Source: Eutypa lata (Eukaryota > Ascomycota > Sordariomycetes > Xylariales > Diatrypaceae). Taken from it: DNA of 64,000 nucleotides. Below the pieces are notes generated by a model. That model worked only from the letters and a program-made list of their open reading frames with translations. It was not told the DNA's origin and made no database searches. Below are positions 21,450 to 36,046 of the stretch, piece by piece (within the stretch, counting starts at the first letter, position 1; each line of letters starts with the position of its first letter). The position numbers were made by a program, and so were the translations under genes. The stretch is from contig JAKULF010000003.1 in NCBI GenBank assembly GCA_022661535.1, positions 4,960,001-5,024,000 of the forward strand. Reading direction: 5' to 3'.

Positions 21450-24017
21450 TGGAATACATCGATGCGATAGACCAAAGAATGGCGTTTGTGGTACTTTAAA
21501 GTGTTTGAAATGTGGTGTCTAAGGTACAACCCATAATTACAATAATCCTGGCTGGATTATAAGCTTGCTAATGTTTATTGTCGTGGTCATCGCCCTCTTG
21601 TACTAGGAGAGAAACAATTGTGAATAAGGCGCCGTTACTGTGATACCTTGGATTAATACTAGGTAACACTGACTGCAGGAGCTTTTAAGGTTGCCAAACA
21701 CTCAGCCTAGGCCCTAGGTGGTAGATGAAAAATATATAGTATCAATATTGTCGGGACTTGTGTCACCTTCTCCTTAAGCTACCTCTTACGATGCTTTTTA
21801 CGATGATAAGTGTAAGAAGTCAGGAAGTACGAGATTATAGAGACTTTCGTATCACGTCTAGGAATAGCATGTATCGCTCTCACATAATATGGAAACGCTT
21901 GTCTCAGGTCTGCATCACTTAGTAGTCTTTGGTCTCATCATATATATAGTAATCTGGTCTGAGATACAGGGGAACCACTAGATACAGTTTAAACTAGACT
22001 TATGATGCCCAGAGTACTGTACCAGGTTCCGGCGTGTAGTCGTAATAATAAGGGACAAATTGGCTTCCAGAAACGTCTTAAAAAGCCTTTGGTGCTGATA
22101 AGGGGCCAAAATAAGATGGCTTTACTTTATGAGACAATGTGGCACAAGGCTTGTCCGGGCAAAATAATTAGGAAGATGGCTATATATCGATAAAGCCTGT
22201 TCTAAATAAAGCTTGTCTAGGCTTAATATAGATGATATGTCATAAATCAAAGGGCCCCAAGAAACAGACGAACCGGGACATAACAGTCCCAAGAGTTTGT
22301 TTAAGCTAGTGAGCACAGCGATTGGTTACATTTGTAACTATCTTGTAGTTGATAGCTTAAAGGCCGTCTTGCATTTTATCCATCTTCCAATCGAATAACG
22401 AACAAGCTCTAGACCTTCGGCCATAATCTCATCCAGAAGTACAAGTAGTTAACCCCGTCTGCACAGAGGCAACGGTGTGTATTAATCTACCTACGAACTT
22501 ATAACTTCTCTTAGCATTTTGAACGAAGGTACTTATAAAACCCAAATGGTAAAGCTTAAAATGAGATGGTTTCTAAGGCTATAATGAAATTTAGCATCTA
22601 ATTAACTTGCTAATAGTAGTCCTGGATTTAAAATACCTCGTAAAATACATATTACGGCAAACGTGACGTAGCATTCACTTCAGCGATAACCCAACTGTTA
22701 CACGGGGAATGGAGCCAAGTGTTTTTGGCTACAGGATATCTGCAGAGGCAACCAACACATCAACACTTGCAGGTCATACGACGATCACAGGAATGCATAA
22801 ATGCTTAATAAGAACCAACAACTATTATCAGCGGCTAGGATGGCAGAAATGATATTACAAGTACGTACCTTTATTTTGTATATAAATAGTAGACAACCCT
22901 ACAGGTCGTACAAAGCAAACAGAAGGACTCCATGGACTTTAAGACCAAGGAAAATTATTAGTTGAATAGAACCTCGGTTCCAAGCCCTTCCGTCCTTGTC
23001 ACACCAACCCCTTTTCACTTGGATTAGAAATACAATGAAGCTTAGTTACTTAAATATAAGATACTCCCACACGGCCTTGTATGGAAAATCCATCATGATG
23101 GGCTGAACTTTTCTCTTCTCGATTGAATTGTGATACCACACTTCGTGCCAACCCCCACCGTGGCTTTCCCCTTTACCCCCTTTTATTCATCCTTTTCTGA
23201 CAGTTGGTCCTCTTGGCAGACCCACTTATCAAATGCTTACATGTAGTTAAATGTGAGGCTCTTTGCGGGGGCGGACCGCACCGCAGAAAGGGTTAACTTA
23301 AGCCAATTATAAGGTCGGGCGTCTTTAATAAATGGGCCTATCGAGAGGGACTAATTGTCGATAGAGGTTAGTACGGGCTCGCCGACGCGGCACATGTAGG
23401 TGCTGCAAGCTACAGCCCAAGTTGCAGGATTCCTATCAAATCGCTACCATATGTGTGTTGAATTTAGTTGGTTTACAGCTTATTCCGCCAGTTCCATCAT
23501 GCTATCAACCTAGTATAGATATCTCTTAGCTAGCGTTGTGGCTTACGACTGGCATCTAAGCTAGATATCCTACAATTGTCGAAGGAATCCTGTTCCTTGG
23601 CTCTAACCCTGGAAACTCTGACTACGCGGATATCTGGCCGAACCATAAGGATCCGTCCTTTGATCTAGAGAAGATTTCTGCCCCCCCCCCCGCGTTGTCG
23701 CTAAGCAGCTGGAAGACCTTATCAAGAAGGTTGAAAATTCTCACTAATTCTAGGCAATATACAAGGATTTTGCTAGCTATGAATAGAGCCCCATAACTAG
23801 TGTTATAGCACAAGCGCACGATTTTTGTCATATGACAAATAGTCAGGGAAGCTATATGTCCGTAAAATATGTCTGCATTATTTCTATTTTTATAATTGGA
23901 CAATCTCTTTTACTAGATGTAATCGCTTGTGTCTTCGGATAAGGCTTTTCATATGACAATCTAGCGTATCCATGACGGAGCCTACCTAAATTGGCTATAA
24001 AGAAACTGGAAATGTTT
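21450..24017. other. AT-rich gene-free stretch
   Basis: About 2.6 kb with no supportable gene. It includes an 11-base C run at 23681-23691 and dispersed imperfect repeats such as GGCTTGTC near 22148 and 22207. It looks like decayed sequence, but I can name no element. Confidence 0.5.
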
Positions 24018-24137
24018 GTTTAACAATGACTTTTTAACACTGACAATAAAGCACAGTAACAATGTCTTTGTTTTCTTCTATGGAGAACATGTCGATAACT
24101 GTGCTTTCTTGTCAGTATTAAAAAATCGTTTAATCAT
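24018..24137. repeat. Imperfect inverted repeat, MITE- or hairpin-like
   Basis: The left arm ACTGACAATAAAGCACAGT (about 24039-24057) matches the reverse complement of ACTGTGCTTTCTTGTCAGT (about 24098-24116) with one mismatch. The match extends outward through T/A-rich sequence for about 40 bases per arm, with a loop near 40 bases. It lies about 130 bp upstream of the kinase-like gene. No flanking target duplication was confirmed by eye. Confidence 0.6.
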
Positions 24138-24263
24138 TCACCTTGAGCAGTGTATATAAGGCAGTAAGTATGTCGGGCTGTCTTGGATGAAAGATTTACT
24201 ATGTCGAGTATTCCGATATCATTCTACGAAGCTTCTATTTGACACACCGTGAGGAAGAATACA

Positions 24264-25064
24264 ATGACATCCCCGTCCCAAAATCCCGACACCTCTCGGA
24301 TAATACATGAGGAAGCTGGTGGCGTGACAACGGATTGCGAGCTTCTCGCCCACTGCAAAGTTCAGTGCGGAAAAGATGAATACGTGCACGTGTCCCGATT
24401 TCTCGTTGATAAAAAGGATATCAAGTACATTACGGTTCGCTGTACTAACTTTGAATTCGACTACCCTCCGTTCCCTTTAGGTGATTGGAATGTAGGCCAA
24501 ATCAAGGACTGCCCACAAACGGGGGAGCCAATTTTCACCTACACCGAATCACGAGCATTTGTTGGGGTCAGTAATGTATGGCATCCTACCACAATTGAAT
24601 ACTCTGAATTGTCTGTAATTAACTGGATCGCGTCAGAGGGCCGCGTCAAAGACAATGTCGCCCTTGTAACGCACCCTCTGCTAGAGAAGCCGGCTATCAT
24701 GAAAATAGCTGTCCTGCCCGACCATTTCGAGGCTATGGAGAGAGAGACAAAGGCGCAGCAATTGATCCATGGGAAGGATATAGGGCCAAAATTCCTTGGA
24801 CACGTTGCGGAATCCGGACGCGTCATCGGCTTCCTGTCAGAGTCAATTGAAGGTGCAGTAGAGATGGATCCCAGCTCTTCCGATGCGTGCTTCGAAGCTC
24901 TTACAAGATTGCATACACTAGGTATCTTTCACGGTGATGTTCATCCCGGAAATTTCTTATGCAAAGGAGACAAGGTACTGATAATTGACTTCGAATACGC
25001 AAGGTTTAACCCGACAGAAAAGGACTTCGAACTCGATATTCATCTATTCAACAATTGGCTGTAA
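24264..25064 (+). CDS. Protein-kinase-fold (APH/ABC1-like) protein
   Basis: A single-exon 266-residue protein; the first true ATG is at 24264. The N-terminal 115 residues are unrecognised. The rest has a compact kinase-like core: Lys in AIMKIAV (about 147), Glu at about 160, the catalytic loop HGDVHPGNF (223-231, with D225 and N230) and the metal-binding IDFEYA (D242-F-E). The pattern HxDxHPxN plus DFE is typical of atypical small-molecule or ABC1-like kinases rather than Ser/Thr kinases. The C-terminal lobe ends soon after DFE, so it is short for a full kinase. Fungal relatives of this shape are common and uncharacterised. It may be a phosphotransferase; no substrate can be proposed. Confidence 0.75.
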   Translation: MTSPSQNPDTSRIIHEEAGGVTTDCELLAHCKVQCGKDEYVHVSRFLVDKKDIKYITVRCTNFEFDYPPFPLGDWNVGQIKDCPQTGEPIFTYTESRAFVGVSNVWHPTTIEYSELSVINWIASEGRVKDNVALVTHPLLEKPAIMKIAVLPDHFEAMERETKAQQLIHGKDIGPKFLGHVAESGRVIGFLSESIEGAVEMDPSSSDACFEALTRLHTLGIFHGDVHPGNFLCKGDKVLIIDFEYARFNPTEKDFELDIHLFNNWL

Positions 25065-25899
25065 GGTACAACAATACTTCCCTGACCTAGGCAAGGAGAA
25101 TATTATCATGGTATGAAGTAACCTCATGATCAAGTTATTATTTAGAATAAGTAATTACATGAGAAGGCTAGAACTCTATGCTTCCTGTATAATGGAATTG
25201 GAGGTTAGAAAAGTAAATATAGCTATCATTAATGACCTGAATCCACACACAAAGTATCAGTAAGTAATAATGAGTTGGTTGGCACACGCTAAGACGTATA
25301 TAGTTCAGTAATTTTGACTTGTTTGATTTCCTTTTCAGCATTAAGTTTCAACTCAAATACTACCTAGAGACCTGCGGTTCAAAGAGTTGCTGTTGTTGTA
25401 CCATGGAGGCGCTTAAGTAAGAGGAGCCTACAGTAGGGTAAACCTGCAAGGAAATCCCTTAGCCTGGTCCCGAGACACACAAGGCCTCTTGCCGCCGTTA
25501 GTTCCAAATAATATCGATTCGTTCAAGATGAGCCCGACTCTTTGAAACCGGGAGTAAAAGGAGTTGCCAAAGTGACCAATAAAGCTACGGCGTTGGTACC
25601 AACGACACGGCTGTACTATGAGAAGTGACAAGCGCTAGGACACCCAGCCAGCATTATGCTGGTTCGTCGCTAGACACGTCTCGTGGCTGTCCCTATATCC
25701 AAGATGGGCCCAACCTTAGTATGCAGCTGTAACATACCTCTGCATCCAGCCCTAAAACCCGTAGATTCCCGAGAAATTATACTGTTTTCTCCATCCTCGG
25801 TGTTGGATTCACGAACCTAAGCGTATCGAAAACTGTTCTACTAAATATTCTAGTATATGAGTTCCTATCACGTTTCTTGATCAATAGGGAGTATTCTCG
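25065..25899. other. Intergenic region, no gene seen
   Basis: An 835 bp AT-rich spacer between two plus-strand genes. It should contain the promoter of the mid2-like gene. The reverse frame at 25428-25631 has no support. Confidence 0.5.
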
Positions 25900-27119
25900 A
25901 TGACAAATGTCTATCCTGCAGAGACGGTCAGTGGTGTAGTGACCTCATTCATACCTCTCACTACGGTATTCACGCCTACTTCCAGTTGCACAGAACAATA
26001 CCGCCTTAATGGATACAGTCTTGTTGCATTCGATCCTGGATAGTAAGTAATTATCAGAGTTATCTCACCTCTAATATCATGTTTTAGGAGCACATTTCAT
26101 GGTCTATGATAGTTATTGCTCCTAGAACGTGACTTCGATCGTCTGATTCATTATATAGAGAGGGAAATAGCTGACTTTACTTTTTCTAGTGGTATAGATA
26201 TTGACCGAAACGTTATATGTGCACCATCTGCAGTGAGCACTTGGTGGGAACAAGGCTACTTTCAACATGGAGATGATGTCGACCACACAGCAGTTAGCAT
26301 CGGCCCTCTGACGTGCCCCGACGAATGGTCAACGGTAGCCAGCTCGGTCAAAGATTCTTCAAGTACGCAGTTGATGTGTTGTCCGCCGTAAGTGATCTAC
26401 GCACTGGGTTATTGTTAACAAGGGCTGAATCTCACCCAAACAGGGGCTATTATCTTGAAAATGGTGTAGAAGGCTCCGTCGCGGGCGACTGCCTATCAGA
26501 CGTATCTTCCGGCATGACGTTAACCTTTGCATCGACCACTCCAGGACAGTCTGAGACGTGGAGTACGGCGACGACTACACTTACCCACAGTTCTACAGTT
26601 GGAGCAATCGCGATTGTTGGGTGGAATATCCGCGTTGAGCGTTCTACTTCTTCTACTGTTTCATTCTCATCATCTTCCTTGTCCTCGTCTGCTCCTTCTA
26701 TTTCATCTACGGTCTCGTCTTTATCTATGCCTTTAGGTTCCACTCTGAATCCGAGCTCAACTACAACCCAGAAGATCACGACCACCACACCATCGCAATT
26801 CTCCTCGACCTCTAGAGGTACTCAGAGCGCAACGGGATCGAATGGCCCTTCAGGTGTCACTACAAGTACGGCTATCGGGATTGGGCTAGGCGTTGGGCTT
26901 GGAGTGGTCGGCGTTGCTGCATTGATAGTATCAACTTGTCTGATGCGTCGAAGAAAAAGGCAAGGAGCAAGTACGAGCATAGTACAGACTAAGCATGATC
27001 TTTCAACGGCTCTACATCCTCCAACACAGAACCTAATCCATGAACTTTACCCGGAAGGCATTAGACTAGAATTATCCGCGGATCACGCTCGAAGAGCCCC
27101 AGCTGAGCTTTACGGATGA
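25900..27119 (+). CDS. Mid2-like Ser/Thr-rich single-pass membrane protein
   Basis: Three exons, 25900-26042, 26190-26387 and 26444-27119, with introns of 147 and 56 bp (GTAAGT donors); split codons TA|T and CC|G keep frame, giving 338 residues. The ectodomain has a Cys-containing module seen in many filamentous-fungal surface proteins: CTEQYRLNGY, then AFDPGYG, ICAPSAVSTWW, IGPLTCPDEW and MCCPPGYYL. A long Ser/Thr stretch follows, then one TM segment (about 257-280, Gly/Val/Leu-rich) with a basic stop-transfer MRRRKRQ and a short cytoplasmic tail. No classical signal peptide is seen; relatives of this type often lack one. A cell-wall sensor or surface role is inferred from architecture. The first intron is inferred from frame and family motifs. 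Confidence 0.75.
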
Positions 27120-28410
27120 ATAGACCGCGCAGCGCGTGGTATGGAGTGGTAAGAGAGGGTCGTTTACTACAAGCATATGCTGAAGGAGTTGAGGGAACAT
27201 GTCAATTTATTGGTAGGGTCTTTTGTACACTCCTTTGATAGGTTGAAATAACACATGGAATGCCATTATAGGCAAAGTTTTGAGTTTATTAGACGGTTAT
27301 GCGAGCTAGTCCTCTGTCTAACTCCTAGAGAAGAAAGATATTCTAGCCGTACATGTCCTTACCTAATTTGCCGTAGTTCATCGTACCAATCAATACCTTG
27401 GCGGCCTAATATCAATTTTATCCTTTGAATTTTCTTAGCTGCTTGCAAGGCCAAGGGACAGCAGTGTTGACATACGATCCCATCATCCCTAAGTTGGCCC
27501 CTGGTGTGCTTAACTCTGATAAGCTAGATATAAGGGACGTGTGCTTTTGTGGCGTTTTTCTCCTACCCGTCCGGTTTCAAGTCAACTTAGACTAAACCTC
27601 TGTATGCCAGAGCCGTAACCAAGGACGAACCATGGGTCTGAGGTTGAGAATCTCGTATAATCAGAGCTATGTATCTTGGCTGCTATAGTTCAGTGGCTTA
27701 TACAAGCGAGTTCCATGCAATGAATCTCAGTACGTATATATACTATTGGGTTATTGAAACTAAGCGGGTGCATACATGATCTCATTGGCTACCAATACTA
27801 TGACACGGAAATGGAGGGTATCCCGAGAGAACGGCATCGGTCACGATTGGCCCAACGACCAAGTTAACCGGCTTCTATGAGCTATCATGAATTTGGGGCG
27901 ATGAGAGTTTGTGTACCTTGAACCCAGTCAATGTGTCTGTGTAGCGATGGAAATGCCAATCTAAGCGCGAGATTATCCCCGATCCGCACGGTAGACTGGT
28001 TGGTTGTAACTAAACTAACAACAAATGTGATATCTCCTTCGGTATCGCAATGTCTCATATCTTCCAGTAGTGCATAAAAAAGACGGTTCTATCATATTCA
28101 GAGATGCGCATTGCCACCATCACCTATGAACCATGAAGACAGTAAAACATAACTTATCAAAAGGATGCGAAGATGAAAAGTTATTCATACCATGAGGAGT
28201 TTGTTATATTACTTAACTTCTATTAATAGAATCATACCAGGTAGCCATTGCTATGTACAACTCGACCCCAACGACGCAAGGGGTGCCGAAATATTTCCAA
28301 AACTGATTCATTTGTCTTACGGTAATGCTCTTTATTTTTCCGCGAGCCGAATCTCTCCAGGTAAAGCTTGAATGCCAGAATTCAACAAGTAACAATTTGA
28401 TGAGCTCAAG
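27120..28410. other. Intergenic region, no gene seen
   Basis: About 1.3 kb between two plus-strand genes with no supportable coding frame or RNA gene. It should contain the GH47 promoter. Confidence 0.5.
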
Positions 28411-30328
<1,918 letters not shown>

Positions 30329-30568
30329 GGATTTAAATATCTACAACCTTAGAAATCGGTATGGAATATCTGCAGTGAAGTCTGGAAGGATACAGGCAAT
30401 ATAATCCAATTTCTTATTAGTGGTCTTTACCCTTGGCGCAATCTCTTCTAGTACGGTTATGAAGCAGATAGATACTTGCAAATCTCGTGACTACATAATA
30501 TAAACATTTAGCGTTCTCTTTGGACAATATCACACAAGTACATGCCACTTGAGCGCCACAACATCCAT

Positions 30569-32928
30569 TCATTGTTTTCCTGCCAGCGCTGGATATTCCG
30601 ATTCGACAGCCTCCATTTTTCCTCTCAATAGGAGCAAATGGACAATCCCTGGGCTAGCCATATGCCTCATCGGTTGAGAATCTTTGAAGTCGTTATTGTA
30701 GTTCTTATACAAATCATCCAGCTCCCTCGTGATATAATACCCGAATCCTTTGACCTGCTCCATATCACAGGCGTGCTCTTTTACACTCTCATACTCTTGA
30801 GTAGAACCTGCCTTTTCAATACAGATATCTTCTTGGAGGCCAAACACTCTGTCATCTTCAAAACCAGTACCGGAATCGTGCTTCCTAACTCCTGAGTTTC
30901 TTGCGTTTATGTGAGCCATAACCTCCTAGAGAACATTTAATTAGCAATCACGATATAGGAACATATCTGATATAACACAAGCCGCCGCTCGACAGCGGAA
31001 CAGACCAGGGCCCAAGAGGAAGACACGAGGTGATGTTCAAAGTGGTAGGGTAATTTTGAGACTGAGATGGATAATTGCTCACCTTTTGACGCTGGGAAAG
31101 GTATCCCCCATAACCCCGGGTGTACTCATTTACATCAAGCAAGCCGCGGATCCATTCCCGGTATTCCGGCTCGGTATCGAGGACCGTGATTGCCATCCCG
31201 ATTGGGAACATGTATAGGAAGTTAGACTCGTATCCTGCGCTGTGATTTTGGCTTTGCCATTCGAAAATGCGACATATCTCGATAGCAGGATCCCGCACGG
31301 AGAATGCTGCCCCTGGTCGTTGCAATGGTTCAAATGATGTACACCGGTCGGAGTCCCCCGGAGAGGTATAACCGAAATCAAACATCGAATTGAGGTCCTC
31401 CTTGTGATCGCCGGTTACCGCTTCCACGGTTGCTGCCTCCATTGCCTGCTCTGCGCACTGCTCTATCATGATACCTGCATAGAATGGCTCGAGGTCCCAT
31501 AGCAAGGTGATGAGCCACATCAGAACCGCATTATAGAGTGCAATGGCTGCTGCAGCACTGGGGAGAGCGAATTTCAGCCTTTTCGGGTGGGAGAAACATG
31601 GCTTAGAATCAGGGTTGCTCGGACTGGTATTTACTTTCCGAGGGGTTGGTTCATTAACAAGGCCAACATCTTTACCAAACCGCCTTTGCCAGTGCCACCG
31701 CCAGCGGTATAATGCTACGAGGCTTTGCTTGACGCGTTCAACAAGCGACGAATGAAGATTTCTTGTACCCCCGTGCTTCTGGGAGTTCGTGTGTGTAGGA
31801 AATTCCCCTCGGCTTAGGCATTGCTCTTCAGTCTTTCTTGGAAGGGGGCGGCTGAGAGAGCTTAAGCGTAGAACATCTTCTAGGAAACCGGGAACAAAAG
31901 AGAGTATGTCAACCAAGTGACTTTGTGGTTCCTTGTTCAGTGGGTCTAGGGCATATGGCACATCGTGCCAACATGGTTCTTCCAGGAATGTTCGCTTCTG
32001 GGTGATCAATGCTGCGATGATCTATAGTTAAATAGGGTGAGAAATATAAACATAAAGCATACGTTTAGAGAGGCTACTCAACGATTGTGGCCCTAGCAGC
32101 TTCTAGGGCGTTTCGAAATGGCTGTTGCTGAAACAACTCTGGATTGCAAGCAGAAAGAATATTGGTCACGCCTTTCAAGTGAAAGAGAGACGCATCTCGA
32201 TTTGACAATGTAGACTGTCATGTCTGTCAGTACCTATAGTCCAAATTAGAGGTAAAGTAGGAGCGTACAGCATGCATCATTAAGGTAAGGATAGGAATGA
32301 TTAGCTCGCGTCCAGTCTCACCCCCAGGCTCAGGGCTAGCCGCCAGCTTGTGGACCAGGTTTTGCAAACATCTCCCGTATAGCACACTTCCCTGAATTAC
32401 AATATCAGTTACCCTTTTAGACTTGCCAAAAACCGACTGCGCCAGTGCCTTGGCTGAATCAAGAGAGAGTCGGCCTAGTTTTCCCTGAGCAGCCTGACTG
32501 AGCCACTGCGAGCCATATCCCCTCCAGACAAAGTTCGAGAACATGAACCCGAAGTAGAAGTCTTCGTGGAAAGCCGATAGGTTCATTTCTTGTGGGATAA
32601 TAGGTTGTATGCTACCCAGTTGGCTAGACAGAAGCTGGTGTTTCCCTTTCCTCTGAGCCTCGACAAGAGCAGTTGGCGCACTGGTTTTACTGGCTCGTCC
32701 ACTTGGTCGTTCGGGAAACGGTGTGGTAAATGTGTGGCGCCATTGTGTCTCACGGGCGTATCCGAGGCACTCGAAGCCTCCTTTAACACAACGCCTACAC
32801 TTGGGCTTTTCCTCATCTAGACACTATGAGCAAAGTGTTTGTCTAGCTCAATTTATCGGCATACCGCATTTAACTCGTCTCTGACGACAGGTCTTGCAGC
32901 CTTTGCTGCGCCCTGGAATTCCAACCAT
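30569..32928 (-). CDS. Zn2Cys6 fungal-specific transcription factor
   Basis: Five exons, 32928-32865, 32816-32269, 32214-32083, 32021-31083 and 30925-30569, with introns of 48, 54, 61 and 157 bp; 679 residues. The 48 bp intron splits the zinc cluster; once joined it reads CKTCRQRRVKCDEEKPKCRRC with Cys at 11, 14, 21, 28, 31 and 38, a standard C6 binuclear cluster. Downstream are segments typical of the fungal regulatory domain, such as FMFSNFVWRGYGSQWL, SLFHLKGVTNIL and ITQKRTFLEEPCW. The exon 3 donor is GTTGAG, less usual, but both phases agree. A nuclear DNA-binding regulator; targets unknown. It faces the GH47 gene tail to tail, with 240 bp between stops. Confidence 0.87.
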
Positions 32929-35900
32929 CGTAAGGCTTTCGGAGCAAAGAACCTAACAATTCAAGAAGGTATATGCCTGTATATCATCACCCACGTGCGT
33001 AGCCTTTTCACGATATGTTATATGTATATACTTGGCCGATGATTTCTGACACGAATTATTGTTTTATGAATGCCAGTATATTTTGCAAATAGTGCATCAA
33101 TATAAACCATTTCAGGAGTCTTCCAGCAGAGAATCATGGTTGAGTCGACTGGGTGGATATCTGGACATTTTTTTATCTTTTATATACGGCGAGCCCCTAT
33201 AGGTTCAGCTCGTGCAATGTTTCCTCTTTTGGAAGTAAAGGTATAATATGCTTGGCTTGTCAGCATTCAGTTGTCGTCCTGTGATCCTTGTAAAAACGAG
33301 CAAGCCGGCAGCAACGGTAATGTCGACTATCGAATATTATCCAATAAGCAAGCGGTCGACGTTGGAGAATGCTATTTATTCACTACAGCTGCATCCTTAT
33401 CCGTTATCTAGGGCTGAATCCCTGCCCAATCCTTTGCTGGACTGGGATTGTCAATGCAAGAAGTCTTGGTAACACACTAAGCAATTGATCTCTTCTTCAA
33501 GCAGGATCATTCTCGATGACATTAGCTTCTGAACTCGACCATAAAGTTTATGATCAGAATCTAAATACTTTAGATCGTAGAGTCGCCTCGCACACGAGAT
33601 AGAATTGTGATAGCAATACTATTAACAGCCAGTATATGAACAGTATAATAGTTCGCTCGTCTCGTGAGTTGGAACACGTGGTCCAAACTCCAAATTTGTT
33701 CGTTCGAAACTCGACATCCTATTTACATGAGTCTTTCAGTATGTTTGGTTTGAACATGGGCCGAATTGGACATGAAAGATGTTCATATAAACCCACTTGA
33801 TAATTCATAAAATAGGAACGACGAACCTCAAGAAAGCCTTTATAGGCCGATCTTTGTTAAATTTGATAAGCATTGGCTCCTTCTATCCGGATCCACTATC
33901 TTTTAGACTTGCACATAGAGAGGATAGATTTAATAGACCCCAGCAGCTGGCTATAAATAGGACCTATTACCCCTCGAATATTCTTAGAATCCTTCGGCTA
34001 GACGCAAACTAGTCATTTCTTTCATTCAGATGGTCTTGTCCACCTTTAGCACCAGAACTAAATTACTCGGAGTCGATGGAGGAGAATGGGCGAATTAAGA
34101 CGCTAAGGGATAAGACGGACGCCCAGAGCGTTTCCCATATTTTATAAAACACCAGAATCGATTATATAGTACGTTATAGGCCTCTCCCGTTCCGAATATT
34201 TCGAATACTAACTCATCAATGAAAAGACATGCGGGTTGACGGGCGGGTTGGGCCGTAGCTCATCCCGTTCTATTTACGTGACTGTTTTAGAAACATTAGG
34301 AGTGGGGATGGGCTAGACCTGAAACTTCGAAAGAGGAACATGGTTTCTGAGTCCGTCCCGTGTTAATTATAGCTCAGGCCCTTCCGGACCAGCATCTGTT
34401 GTATAAACATTTACACAAGATGGAAAGGATAATCCTAGTAAAGGCCAGAAGCTCCCGAAAGCATACCTATATACATGATACAACAGAACAGATTATAGTC
34501 TCTTAAGAATGTGGTAGAACATTTAACCCTATAGTGTATGTTCTGAGTAGAGTAAAACCATAGAGTTATAAGAAACTAATGTATAGCACAGAGTAAGGGT
34601 TTGGCATATTGCATTTATACTCAGCCCCCTTCTATATCCGAGGGACACTGCGCACGTCCGTAATAACATATTATTTTGTAGCCCGTGGCGATCATAAATG
34701 TCGACTAAAACGCAAGCTTATTTAGTTCCTTTGTCATCGGAGTGATTGGCTACTTAACTACTTAGAGTTTATACTTCGTTAATAAGCATCGAGCAACACT
34801 CAATGGACTATAGAGTCGTCGGTATCATACCACGTTCTTAGAGACATTATATTCGATTTATTTTATTCGTAATGTACCACGCATGAGGTAGAATAGTATA
34901 AAATCTCTCATCAAAGCTCAAAATCTGACAATACAAAAAGTTTCTTTCCGCTAACATAATGCGGCCCCTTGACGCTAAGGTTTCCGCAAAGACCATCATC
35001 GTCATTCCCTTTTCCAAGAGCTTCCGTCGTTTCCGGGGCCTGTGCTCTGAGTAGTCGACTGAAAAACAAGGAAGCGACACGACATGTCGCAGAAGCTCAT
35101 GAATAAATGGCTCAATGCCAAGAAGGAGCACGTCGTCGGCATTTCCCATAACGGATCGAGGTTGTTTGAAGCCACCAAGATAAGAGGAAACAATGATCAA
35201 CATCTAGACGGCTGCCATCGGCACCTCTTCGGCGCCAAAAGCGTTCCCCTTTGTGTCATTAATGGGGATGCGGGACTAACAAGCCCGGGAATATTAAGCC
35301 CGGGGAGCCGACGCGGGCTTCTACCAGGCACTCCTATACACTTTATCTCCTCTGCAGTCGGCACTGCCCCTGCGTGAGGGTTTTTTATACCTCCGTCGGA
35401 TCGAACTACTATTTTTACGTAAACGGCAATCTACGTTTATCCTCGGTATTAAATCATCCCATTTATGCCCAACATCTGGGGTTCGTGCCTGATCCATCAC
35501 TACTTCGTTGCTTTTCCGGGTTGGCGTGGACGGGAACACCGCCGGCTGGAACCATATATCCCAAGGAGGCACACTCCTGTCACACGGGGCACTGACGTCA
35601 AGGGGGTCCCATACTGTTTGGTCGGAAGCAGGTTAAGTGCAGCTAGTAACATGTCGGGCATGTGAAAGAACACAAACTTTAAACAAAAGTTGCGGACCGG
35701 TGTGTTTTAATAAGGGGTATATGACTACCTAGCTGATTTTCTGTTCGCGCGTCTAAGTCATTCGTTACTGCGACAACCTCTTGATTCATATGGATGCAAG
35801 CAGCCGACGTCGTAACATCATACTTCTTCCTCTGCACCACCGTAATGCCGGAGTGAAGTTTTCGTTCTCTTCATCATGTCATACCAATTAATATCTAGGA

Positions 35901-36046
35901 GCAAGCCATGTGAAACCTCCTCGACACCCCATTTTCCATTACACGAAGGTGGGGGATGGCTCAGGTCCTTCCTGTTATATTTCTCTCGGACCTCGAATAC
36001 GGGGTCGGACTCGGCCAAATGTCCAGCATCACGTTTGCCATGCGAC
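32929..36046. other. AT-rich gene-poor stretch
   Basis: About 3.1 kb with no supportable gene. Frames at 34847-35203 (-), 35084-35377 (+) and 35374-35665 (+) do not resemble known families. The frame of the following gene is open further upstream, from 35876, but that part looks non-coding. The start of this stretch should hold the Zn2Cys6 gene promoter. Confidence 0.5.

Noticed and set aside
34847..35377. Overlapping frames on both strands (118 and 97 codons)
   Set aside because: No motifs, no splice partners found, in an AT-rich gap; more likely chance frames.
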